DNA of 5,203 nucleotides from Desulfobacterales bacterium. GTDB taxonomy: Bacteria; Desulfobacterota; Desulfobacteria; Desulfobacterales; RPRI01. Positions 1 to 5,203 of this stretch are shown piece by piece. The stretch lies in assembly GCA_030689795.1 (NCBI GenBank), contig JAUYEO010000233.1, forward strand, positions 1-5,203, read 5' to 3'. Both the position numbers and the translations under genes were made by a program. The stretch's first letter is position 1. Every line of letters starts with the position of its first letter. Below the pieces are notes generated by a model. The model had not been told where the DNA came from and searched no databases. It saw only the letters and a program-made list of their open reading frames with translations.

Positions 1-596
1 GAAAAAAACCGATCCAGGTGATTGTTGAAACAGTCGTCGTGCGGTCCTGGTATGGCCCGAATAAAGATATTTTCAGGGTACAGAGGAACCCAGGGCAGAC
101 TCCGCGGTCTGTTCAGCAGTCGGCCTTCACCGTGCGGCAGAATGTCTTCGGATAAAAGAGGCCGTCCCTTCAGCCCGCCCAGAAGCCCCCCCACATAGGT
201 GGAGCGGCTTCCCATCACTAAGGAGACGTCAATCCCGCCGCTGATGGCCAGGTATGCCCGGCAGCCGTTTTCCGCCATGCCCAGTTCAACCACATCACCA
301 GGGCGCACTCGAATGGATGTCCATTCCGGGCAGGGCATTCCGTTTACCCGAAGGTTCATGCGTGCGCCGGTAACGGCCATATCGGCATCACAGAGAACAT
401 CCAGTTGCGCGCCGATCAAGGACATTTCCAGAACCGCGCAATCCGGTGAATTCCCCACCAGCCAGTTGGCGATTCGATGGGCAAAGTCATCCAGTGAACC
501 CGAGACAGGAACGCCCATGTGATAGGCGTGGAACCGCCCCATGTCCTGGACGGTGGTGTATGATCCGGGTGAAATGATATGAAGAGCGTCTGTCAT
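1..596 (-). CDS. pxpC: 5-oxoprolinase subunit C, KipA / biotin-dependent carboxyltransferase-like family (partial, C-terminus beyond left edge)
   Basis: Reading leftwards from the ATG at 594-596, the frame stays open to the left edge and gives 198 residues. The protein starts MTDALHIISPGSYTTVQD and shows the family blocks GSYTTVQDMGR (11-21), GVPVSGSLDDFA (28-39), CRAYLAISGGIDV (112-124), MGSRSTY (128-134), GGLKGRPL (140-147) and RAIPGPHDDCF (180-190). KipA-type proteins are usually about 300-340 residues, so roughly 60 percent is present. The start overlaps the pxpB stop by ATGA and has no good Shine-Dalgarno sequence, so translation is probably coupled to pxpB. The family shares a fold with the allophanate hydrolase and urea amidolyase carboxyltransferase-like domain, which explains the misleading carboxyltransferase name. 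With pxpA and pxpB adjacent, the oxoprolinase role is by far the best call. Confidence 0.93.
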   Translation of the reverse strand, partial: MTDALHIISPGSYTTVQDMGRFHAYHMGVPVSGSLDDFAHRIANWLVGNSPDCAVLEMSLIGAQLDVLCDADMAVTGARMNLRVNGMPCPEWTSIRVRPGDVVELGMAENGCRAYLAISGGIDVSLVMGSRSTYVGGLLGGLKGRPLLSEDILPHGEGRLLNRPRSLPWVPLYPENIFIRAIPGPHDDCFNNHLDRFF

Positions 597-1300
597 GGCA
601 TTTCAAGCCGGCTGATATGATTAAATTCATCGGACGACACAGACCGGAACCGAATCGTGTCGCCTGCCTGATACAAAATTGGCTGCGGACGTTCCGGCGC
701 AAAAAGTCGAAGCGGGGTCCGGCCGATCAGGCGCCAGCCCCCCGGACTGGCCAGTGGATATACGCCGGTTTGAGCCCCGGCAATGCCCACGGAACCGGCG
801 GCCACCCGAACACGGGGGGTTTCCAGTCTTGGCGCATACAGCTTGGGATTTAATCCGCCCAGATAGCAAAATCCGGGCGCAAAACCAATGGCAAAGATGT
901 GATATGCAGAGCCGGTATGAAGCTGAATCACATTATCCACGCTGATGCTATTGTGCTGCGCCACAAAATCGATATCCGGGCCAAACTCTTTGCCGTAGCA
1001 CACCGGGATGTCAATTGTACTGGGTTCGGGAATATCGGCATTATCCAGCTCATTCTCCAATGACCACAGCAGATCCCTCAACTCTGCAAAGCCTGTTCTC
1101 AGGGGATTGTAGTGAACTGAAAGGGCGCAATAGGACGGCACAGCGGCTTCGATGCCGGGAAGTTTTCGGTTCATGATGAGATTTGCCATCCGCCTGACTT
1201 TGTCATTTACCGCCTGATCGACACCTGTCCCATATTCCGCCAGAAGGGAGCGATCCCCGCTTATTCTAAATCGTGCCCGCTCATACAGGTTTGTAGTCAT
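593..1300 (-). CDS. pxpB: 5-oxoprolinase subunit B, KipI family
   Basis: This 235-residue cytoplasmic subunit of the ATP-dependent 5-oxoprolinase pairs with PxpC. The N-terminal part (about 1-90) is the KipI N-domain, with FRISGDRSLLAEYG at 11-24. The C-terminal cyclophilin-like part carries IPVCYG (98-103), GPD (107-109), FAIGFAPGFCYLGGL (136-150), TPR (161-163), AGSVGIAGAQTGVYPL (168-183) and SPGGWRLIGRTPLRLF (185-200), all strongly typical. Length is normal. The ATG at 1300 is supported by an in-frame TGA at 1334-1336 with no ATG, GTG or TTG between, and a weak AGGGG about 11 bases upstream. The stop overlaps the pxpC start (ATGA), implying coupled translation and matched amounts of both subunits. 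In Bacillus subtilis the homologue KipI also inhibits the sporulation kinase KinA; nothing in this window suggests such a role here. Confidence 0.96.
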   Translation of the reverse strand: MTTNLYERARFRISGDRSLLAEYGTGVDQAVNDKVRRMANLIMNRKLPGIEAAVPSYCALSVHYNPLRTGFAELRDLLWSLENELDNADIPEPSTIDIPVCYGKEFGPDIDFVAQHNSISVDNVIQLHTGSAYHIFAIGFAPGFCYLGGLNPKLYAPRLETPRVRVAAGSVGIAGAQTGVYPLASPGGWRLIGRTPLRLFAPERPQPILYQAGDTIRFRSVSSDEFNHISRLEMP

Positions 1301-1330
1301 TATCAGAAATGCCCCTGGTTTCTGTCCGGT

Positions 1331-1360
1331 GGTTCAGATGTCCATTTCCTGTTCTGAACC
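1331..1360 (-). repeat. Perfect 8-base inverted repeat between pxpA and pxpB
   Basis: GGTTCAGA (1331-1338) and TCTGAACC (1353-1360) are exact reverse complements separated by 14 bases. They lie wholly inside the 78-base gap, 30 bases before the pxpB start. In the transcript this forms a hairpin with no U run after it, so a terminator is unlikely. It might be a cleavage or stability site or an operator half-site pair. It could also be chance, since the stem is only 8 bases. Confidence 0.45.
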
Positions 1361-1378
1361 GCTTCATACGGATTTTCG

Positions 1379-2155
1379 TCATCTGTGCGCTGCCACAGGA
1401 GCGACAGCGATACCGGATGCTTCCAGACGATTTCGAATGGTTCCGGCCAGCGCCACGGCGCTTGGGTTGTCTCCGTGAACACACAGGGTATCGACCGAAA
1501 TCGGAACCCGTGTTCCATCCACGGCGATTACCACGCCTTCGGCTGCCATGCGCAGCGCCCTTTCAGCAGCCTTATCGGGATCATGAATGACTGCTCCGGG
1601 CTGTTTTCGGGATACCAGGGTTCCTTCGGGGGTATAGGCCCGGTCCGGAAACGCCTCGAAAATCATCCCGATCCCTTCCTCCCTGGCGATTGAGGCCATA
1701 CGTCCGGCATGTTTGCCGGCCAGAGCGACCATTAAGAGATTCTTGTCAATCAGTGAAATGGCCTGTGCAATGGCCCGGATAAGGGGTTCGTTTGCTACGG
1801 CCATGTTGTACAGAGCGCCATGCGGTTTGACATGACGCAAACAAACGCCATGAGCTGTGCAGAAAGCCTGAAGAGCGCCGATTTGATAGATCAGATAATT
1901 CCGAATTTCATCCACGCTGCAGTCAATGTTCCGCCGTCCAAAGCCCATCATGTCCGGAAAGCCGGGATGCGCTCCGATGCCGACCCCGTTGTCCACAGCC
2001 AGTTTGACGGTGCGGTTCATAACTAAGGGATCTCCGGCATGAAATCCGCACGCAATGTTGGCCGATGAGATATAAGATATGATTTCGGCATCCATTCCCA
2101 GGGTGTAAGCTCCGTAGCTTTCGCCCATATCACAATTTAAATCTATAGCTTTCAT
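1379..2155 (-). CDS. pxpA: 5-oxoprolinase (ATP-hydrolysing) subunit A, LamB/YcsF family
   Basis: This 258-residue cytoplasmic protein is the expected size for the family (about 250). PxpA, with PxpB and PxpC, opens 5-oxoproline (pyroglutamate) to glutamate at the cost of ATP, removing a damage product that forms spontaneously from glutamine and glutamate. Family blocks in order are DLNCDMGESYGAY (5-17), ANIACGFHAGDP (32-43), GAHPGFPD (61-68), HVKPHGALYN (108-117), EAFPDRAYTPEGTLVSR (167-183) and CVHGDNPSAV (225-234). The acidic and histidine residues in these blocks are the conserved core; all appear present and nothing is truncated. The start is fixed by a TAA one codon upstream and a GAGG 10 bases before. 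It is followed by a 78-base gap to pxpB that contains a hairpin. Older annotations call it lactam utilisation protein LamB. The assignment is strong because pxpB and pxpC follow. Confidence 0.96.
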   Translation of the reverse strand: MKAIDLNCDMGESYGAYTLGMDAEIISYISSANIACGFHAGDPLVMNRTVKLAVDNGVGIGAHPGFPDMMGFGRRNIDCSVDEIRNYLIYQIGALQAFCTAHGVCLRHVKPHGALYNMAVANEPLIRAIAQAISLIDKNLLMVALAGKHAGRMASIAREEGIGMIFEAFPDRAYTPEGTLVSRKQPGAVIHDPDKAAERALRMAAEGVVIAVDGTRVPISVDTLCVHGDNPSAVALAGTIRNRLEASGIAVAPVAAHR

Positions 2156-2165
2156 CGTTTATCAT

Positions 2166-2169
2166 CCTC
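2166..2169 (-). promoter_or_regulatory. Ribosome binding site of pxpA
   Basis: The minus strand reads GAGG 10 bases before the pxpA ATG (2153-2155). An in-frame TAA one codon upstream of that ATG (2159-2161) rules out any longer start, so this short site fits the only reasonable initiation codon. Confidence 0.5.
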
Positions 2170-2200
2170 GCTGAATGCGCGCCTGCTGAAAAGCGTCCGG

Positions 2201-2221
2201 TAGCGGATGTTGATGCCGCCA
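2201..2221 (-). repeat. Possible hairpin in the DUF1445-pxpA gap
   Basis: GCGG (2203-2206) and CCGC (2216-2219) can pair around a 9-base loop. In minus-strand RNA one U-G and one A-U pair extend the stem to 6. This is the only structure noticed in the 80-base gap before pxpA. No promoter was recognised there. The stem is short and may be chance. Confidence 0.25.
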
Positions 2222-2235
2222 TTATCAGTTGTATT

Positions 2236-3018
2236 TTATAAAACGGTCAGATCTTCGTCTTTTAGATCGGAAACAAACATATGCCCGGGAGAATGGGTAA
2301 TTACCATGGGGAGTTTTGCCGAGATTGCCGCCATAATTGAAGTAACACCGCACGCCCAGAATACCGGCACTTCGCCGGGCCGTATGGTAACAGCATCTCC
2401 GAAATCCGGTTTGGCCAGTTCCTTGATACCTATCGCCCGGTGGTCGCCAAGATAAACGGGGGCGCCGTGAGTCAAGAGAAATCGGGTTGTTATCTGAACT
2501 GCGCGTATCGCCTGAAGGGGTTCAAGAGGACGCATGCTGACCACCAGCGGCGCTGAAAAGGGTCCGGCCTCGCGGCATGTACGATTGGTGATGTACATGG
2601 AAACATTTTTGTTTTCCTCGATATTTCTTATCGGCAGACCATTGGCCATCATGGCTGTCTCAAATGAAAAACTGCACCCAAGAAGAAAACTGACCATTTC
2701 TTCGGAAAAGACCCCGGTAACATCCGGCACTTCCGCGTCGAGAACGCCATTGCGATATATACGATATTTCGGGAGGTCTTTCCGAAGGTCGGCGCCGCGC
2801 GCAATGGCTGGTTCCACACAGCCGGGTTCAAGAACATCGAGTATCGGACAGGGTTTGGGGTTACGCGTGCAGAAGAGAAGGAAATGAAACGCCGCCTCTT
2901 TTGGAATCATCACCAGATTGGCCTGGACGTAGCCTGGCGCTGTTCCGGATGTCGGTTTGGTCCATTTATTTGATCTTATGAGATTTCGAAGTTCAAGAGC
3001 TGAAAGAATTTCTGTCAT
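2236..3018 (-). CDS. DUF1445 / YcsI-family putative hydro-lyase (D-glutamate cyclase-like N-domain family)
   Basis: This 260-residue cytoplasmic protein has no signal peptide or membrane helix. It matches the DUF1445 (YcsI, UPF0317) family along its whole length. Recognisable blocks are TSGTAPGYVQANLVMIPK (23-40), FCTRNPKPCPILDVLEPG (49-66), DLPKYRIYR (81-89), FLLGCSFSFE (111-120), GDHRAIGI (191-198), VPVFWACGVTS (217-227) and ITHSPGHMFV (240-249). The ATG at 3018 is secure: an in-frame TGA lies nine codons upstream (3043-3045) with no other usual start between, and AAGG sits about 9 bases before it. The family is annotated as putative hydro-lyase. The mammalian mitochondrial D-glutamate cyclase, which makes 5-oxo-D-proline, has a DUF1445-like N-terminal part plus a separate C-terminal domain that is absent here. 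Its place directly before pxpABC supports a role in 5-oxoproline or D-glutamate metabolism, but the reaction is unproven. Confidence 0.9.
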   Translation of the reverse strand: MTEILSALELRNLIRSNKWTKPTSGTAPGYVQANLVMIPKEAAFHFLLFCTRNPKPCPILDVLEPGCVEPAIARGADLRKDLPKYRIYRNGVLDAEVPDVTGVFSEEMVSFLLGCSFSFETAMMANGLPIRNIEENKNVSMYITNRTCREAGPFSAPLVVSMRPLEPLQAIRAVQITTRFLLTHGAPVYLGDHRAIGIKELAKPDFGDAVTIRPGEVPVFWACGVTSIMAAISAKLPMVITHSPGHMFVSDLKDEDLTVL

Positions 3019-3056
3019 GTTTTCAAACCTTTCGAATCGCTTTCAATAAAACTTAA

Positions 3057-3071
3057 CCCCGATAAACGGGA
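3057..3071 (-). repeat. Small hairpin downstream of the long inverted repeat
   Basis: CCCG (3058-3061) pairs with CGGG (3067-3070) around a 5-base loop. In the minus-strand RNA the stem can be extended at its base by a U-G pair and an A-U pair. A broken U-rich stretch (UAAGUUUUAUU) follows. This resembles a weak terminator or attenuator, but the stem is short and the U run is interrupted. The structure is plausible and its function uncertain. Confidence 0.3.
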
Positions 3072-3073
3072 TA

Positions 3074-3132
3074 AGTACCTTTACGAAACAATTTTCTGCC
3101 AAAAACGCGCAGAAAATAATTTCTTAGGTACT
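3074..3132 (-). repeat. Long imperfect inverted repeat (transcript hairpin) between livF and the DUF1445 gene
   Basis: The arms pair in three blocks. The outer block is AGTACCT (3074-3080) with AGGTACT (3126-3132). The middle block is 3085-3089 with 3119-3123, including one G-U pair in the minus-strand RNA. The inner block is a perfect 9-base stem, ATTTTCTGC (3091-3099) with GCAGAAAAT (3109-3117), around a 9-base loop. A single A-A mismatch separates the inner and middle blocks, and a 4-versus-2-base internal loop separates the middle and outer blocks. No run of U follows in the direction of transcription, so it is not a standard intrinsic terminator. It could be a processing or mRNA-stability element at the transporter/enzyme boundary, an attenuator part, or a protein-binding palindrome. 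The pairing is seen in the sequence; the role is inferred. Confidence 0.6.
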
Positions 3133-3144
3133 AACAAAATCCGT

Positions 3145-3861
3145 TCAAACCCCGAGAAAAGCTTCCCTGAACATATCGCTGGCAAGCAATTCCTGCCCGG
3201 ACCCTTTTTCAATAATTCTGCCTGTCTGCAAAACATAACCCCGGTCTGTGAGATCCAGAGCTTCTCTTACGTTCTGTTCAACCAATAGAATCGTAATTCC
3301 CTGATCTTTTAATCGCCGTATCGTGTCAAAAACTTCATCAACCATTAACGGCGCAAGCCCCAGTGACGGTTCATCCAGCATCAGAATCTGAGGGTTGGAC
3401 ATTAGCCCCCGGCCGATCGCAACCATCTGCTGCTCACCACCGGAGAGAGTCGATGCCGTCTGGTATTGACGCTCTTTCAGCCGCGGAAACATGGTATAGA
3501 CAAAATCAAGGTTATGCCCGATCAGTTTCTTGTCCTTGAGGATATAAGACCCAAGCACAAGATTTTCCTCAACCGTAAAAGGGCCGAAAAGCATTTTCTC
3601 TTCCGGCACATAGACGATTCCCATCCGGACAATTTTTTCCGTATTCAAGCGCTGAATTTCTTGACCCTTATAAAGAATTCGTCCTTCAAAAGCCGGTTGC
3701 GTCCCGATTATAGCTCTCAAGAGGGTCGATTTGCCGGCCCCATTGGAACCGAGAACGCAAACTGTTTCGCCTGCGCGCACATTTAAAGAGATGTCCTGCA
3801 GAATGGGTAACCCGGAATAGCGAACTTTAATATTTTCAACCTCAAGAATATACGGGTCCAT
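3145..3861 (-). CDS. livF: ABC transporter ATP-binding protein, LivF family
   Basis: This is a 238-residue second ATPase subunit of the importer, expected to pair with LivG. Motifs in order are Walker A GSNGAGKST (38-46), the Q-loop region YVPEEKMLFGPFTVEENL (84-101), the canonical signature LSGGEQQ (139-145), Walker B ILMLDEP (159-165) with catalytic Glu164, the LGLAP D-loop (167-171), and VEQN (194-197), where LivF proteins carry glutamine at the switch-histidine position. Length and the ending REAFLGV are typical. Many LivF proteins have VPEGR in the Q-loop region; here it reads VPEEK. The ATG lies 3 bases after the livG stop. An AGGAG at 3874-3878 is 12 bases upstream, inside the livG coding end. 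As LivG has an atypical signature and LivF a canonical one, the two ATP sites of the heterodimer may be unequal (inference). Confidence 0.95.
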   Translation of the reverse strand: MDPYILEVENIKVRYSGLPILQDISLNVRAGETVCVLGSNGAGKSTLLRAIIGTQPAFEGRILYKGQEIQRLNTEKIVRMGIVYVPEEKMLFGPFTVEENLVLGSYILKDKKLIGHNLDFVYTMFPRLKERQYQTASTLSGGEQQMVAIGRGLMSNPQILMLDEPSLGLAPLMVDEVFDTIRRLKDQGITILLVEQNVREALDLTDRGYVLQTGRIIEKGSGQELLASDMFREAFLGV

Positions 3862-3864
3862 AAA

Positions 3865-4611
3865 TCATCCCAGCTCCTCTTTATGTTCTCTGACATATCG
3901 TTCTCCCAGGTACGCCTTAATGACCAGGGGGTCTTTTGAAACAGACTGGGGGTTTCCATCTGCTATTTTTTTTCCATATTCGAGAACAACCACCCGATGG
4001 CTGATTTTCATAACAAGCGCCATCACATGTTCGATCAGGATAATTGTTATGCCAAGGTCGTGGTGTACGTGTTTTATTACCGCAATAGTTTCTTCGATCT
4101 CGCTGGGATTCAGGCCGGCAGCCACTTCATCAAGGAGCAGCAGTTTTGGATCCAGCCCCAATGCGGTTGCCATGATTACCTTTTTCTGAGCGGCAACAGG
4201 AAGTTCACCAACCTGATAATGAGAAAGATCCTGAATATTCAGGCTGTTTAACAATTCGCCGGCTCTGTGTTTGGCTTGCGCCCGCGACCGCGTCCGCATA
4301 TAGCAACCGACCATTACATTCTCCTCAACAGTCAGATCGCCGGAAGCCGCGTACACCTGAAAGGTTCTTGCCATGCCGCGTTGCGCTGTTTCATGCGCCT
4401 TTAATCCGGTTATATCTTCGCCGGCAAAAATAATACTTCCGGAGGTGACAGGATGCAAACCCGATATACAGTTGAAAAGGGTTGTTTTGCCGGCTCCATT
4501 CGGACCGATAAGGCCGATGATTTCTCCCTTTTCTACGGAAAAGGATATATCGTCATTGGCACGCAAACCCCCAAAATCCTTAATCAGGTGATGGACTTCC
4601 AATAATGCCAT
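3865..4611 (-). CDS. livG: ABC transporter ATP-binding protein, LivG family
   Basis: This is a 248-residue ATPase subunit of a branched-chain amino acid-type (HAAT) importer, working on the cytoplasmic face with LivF and the permeases. Visible are Walker A GPNGAGKTT (36-44), the Q-loop in RTFQ (82-85), Walker B LLLLDE (157-162) with Glu162 as the catalytic base, the AGLNP D-loop (165-169) and the switch histidine His195 in LIEHVM. Length and the C-terminal KAYLGERYV segment fit LivG. The odd point is the ABC signature: where LSGGQ or the LivG-style LSYGQ is expected, the protein reads LPVAAQKK (137-144), lacking the usual glycines. Related LivG-like subfamilies also vary here, so this need not mean inactivity. 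The ATG overlaps the livM stop as TGATG, suggesting coupled translation. A GGAGG lies 11 bases before the start. The exact substrate cannot be read from the ATPase. Confidence 0.94.
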   Translation of the reverse strand: MALLEVHHLIKDFGGLRANDDISFSVEKGEIIGLIGPNGAGKTTLFNCISGLHPVTSGSIIFAGEDITGLKAHETAQRGMARTFQVYAASGDLTVEENVMVGCYMRTRSRAQAKHRAGELLNSLNIQDLSHYQVGELPVAAQKKVIMATALGLDPKLLLLDEVAAGLNPSEIEETIAVIKHVHHDLGITIILIEHVMALVMKISHRVVVLEYGKKIADGNPQSVSKDPLVIKAYLGERYVREHKEELG

Positions 4612-5203
4612 CAGCTTCGCTTCCTCCGTCGAATTTTTTCAATAATACCCCAAACACCCTTAGGCTCCGTTGCCGAAATCAGCATGATAATGGCAGCGTA
4701 AATGATAAGGTCGATGCCTACAAGACCCGCGCTGGCACCCAGCCATTCCTTGAGATAACTTTTTAACGGAATCAGAATGCCGGCGCCGATAATCGGTCCC
4801 CACAAAGATCCTGCGCCGCCGAGCATTGCCATCAAGGCGATCAGTATGGAAATATCGAGGCTCATGGTATCTTCCGGCTCGATATTTTTAATGTAACACG
4901 CGTGAAATGACCCAACCACGCTGACAAATCCGGTGGCAATGGCATAGGTCTTGATTTTTGCCCAGTGCACGTCGATTCCGAGAGATCGAGCCACATCCTC
5001 GTTGTCTTTAATGGACCGCAGTTGAAAACCAAGGCGCGATTTTCGAAACCAGTTAATATAAAGAATCCCGATGAGAAAAAATCCAAAAATGATATAGTAA
5101 TAATAAACGTCTTCCTTGAAAATCAGCCGTAAGAAGTCAGGAGGGTGGTATTTTATCGGTGAGATTTCAAGCCCCCTGGCCGCTCCTACAAAACTCCATT
5201 CCT
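4611..5203 (-). CDS. livM: Branched-chain amino acid-type ABC transporter permease, LivM family (partial, N-terminus beyond right edge)
   Basis: This is the C-terminal 196 residues of an inner-membrane permease; the frame stays open to the right edge, so the true start is outside the window. A GTG or ATG inside this stretch should not be taken as the start, because family-typical sequence continues upstream of it. Visible in the partial protein are a hydrophobic helix at about 33-51 and the cytoplasmic coupling segment at about 62-77 (RSIKDNEDVARSLGID), which matches the LivM loop that contacts the ATPases. Further helices lie at about 84-103, and the family glycine-rich stretch LGGAGSLWGPIIGAG is at 127-141. 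A final helix is at about 160-177, with a basic tail (RRRKRS). LivM proteins are usually about 290-420 residues, so roughly half is present. The stop overlaps the livG start by one base. The family is clear; the substrate is not, since HAAT permeases also serve amides, urea and other amino acids. Confidence 0.93.
   Translation of the reverse strand, partial: EWSFVGAARGLEISPIKYHPPDFLRLIFKEDVYYYYIIFGFFLIGILYINWFRKSRLGFQLRSIKDNEDVARSLGIDVHWAKIKTYAIATGFVSVVGSFHACYIKNIEPEDTMSLDISILIALMAMLGGAGSLWGPIIGAGILIPLKSYLKEWLGASAGLVGIDLIIYAAIIMLISATEPKGVWGIIEKIRRRKRS
4623..4627 (-). promoter_or_regulatory. Ribosome binding site of livG inside the livM 3' end
   Basis: The minus strand reads GGAGG here, 11 bases before the livG ATG at 4609-4611 and inside the last codons of livM. 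It supports that start. Together with the TGATG overlap it suggests that livG is translated both by coupling to livM and by its own initiation. Confidence 0.6.

Noticed and set aside
199..522. Plus-strand open frame of 107 codons
   Set aside because: It lies wholly opposite the pxpC coding region, has low-complexity shadow-like composition and no recognisable family. The minus-strand frame matches the KipA family throughout.
1..596. pxpC as a urea amidolyase or biotin-dependent carboxylase component
   Set aside because: Although the domain is shared with those enzymes, no biotin carboxylase or biotinyl domain gene is present and pxpA and pxpB are adjacent, which points to 5-oxoprolinase.
2156..2235. 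Short open frame starting with ATG in the gap before pxpA
   Set aside because: It is about 30 codons, runs out of frame into pxpA and lacks a ribosome binding site or recognisable sequence.
2207..2887. Plus-strand open frames at 2207-2455 and 2534-2887
   Set aside because: They are antisense to the DUF1445 gene, whose minus-strand protein matches its family end to end. No family resemblance or ribosome binding site was seen for the plus-strand frames.
3085..3102. Sigma-54-like or sigma-70-like promoter (TTGGCA followed by TTGTTT) before the DUF1445 gene
   Set aside because: For sigma-54 the spacing between GG and the second element is one base short and that element reads GT instead of GC. 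For sigma-70 no good -10 box lies at the right distance from TTGGCA. The motif is also part of the hairpin arm.
3057..3132. Intrinsic terminator after livF
   Set aside because: The main hairpin is not followed by a U run, and the small hairpin has a short stem with a broken U-rich tail. A standard terminator call is not supported.
3271..3282. Glutamine instead of histidine in the switch loop of LivF (VEQN)
   Set aside because: This is the usual state for LivF-family ATPases, so it is not an anomaly.
4862..5086. Alternative minus-strand frame of 74 codons overlapping livM
   Set aside because: The livM frame is open through the whole stretch to the right edge and carries the family coupling segment and helices; the other frame shows nothing recognisable.

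Overview
All genes in this window lie on the minus strand and read right to left, as one compact gene row. It looks like a bacterial chromosomal operon: tight spacing, one 1-base and one 4-base gene overlap, Shine-Dalgarno-like sequences, and no rRNA, tRNA, CRISPR or mobile element. Protein style (a LivFGHM-type ABC transporter next to a PxpABC cassette) and moderate GC suggest a Gram-negative, possibly anaerobic bacterium such as a Desulfobacterota member. That placement is a guess, since no phylogenetic marker is present.

Right part (about 3145-5203): the 3' part of a LivM-type permease gene that runs off the right edge, then the two ATPases of the same importer, LivG and LivF. Their junctions are a 1-base TGATG overlap and a 3-base gap. 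The LivH permease and the periplasmic substrate-binding protein would be expected upstream, outside the window.

Middle (3019-3144): the longest gap, 126 bases. It can fold into a long imperfect hairpin followed by a small one. Then comes a DUF1445 / YcsI-family protein (2236-3018), a family annotated as putative hydro-lyase and related to part of the mitochondrial D-glutamate cyclase.

Left part (1-2155): pxpA, pxpB and the 5' part of pxpC, the three subunits of the prokaryotic ATP-dependent 5-oxoprolinase (older names YcsF, KipI, KipA). pxpB and pxpC overlap by ATGA. pxpC runs off the left edge.

Working model (inference): the transporter imports an amino acid or amino-acid-like compound, and the DUF1445 protein plus PxpABC process it through 5-oxoproline (pyroglutamate) to glutamate. 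The content resembles the Bacillus subtilis ycsF-ycsG-ycsI-kipI-kipA cluster, but an ABC importer stands where that cluster has an NRAMP-type transporter. The families are individually known. The points worth a second look are the transporter-to-oxoprolinase linkage, the non-canonical LivG signature motif, the structured gaps between genes, and an apparent GC difference between the two halves.
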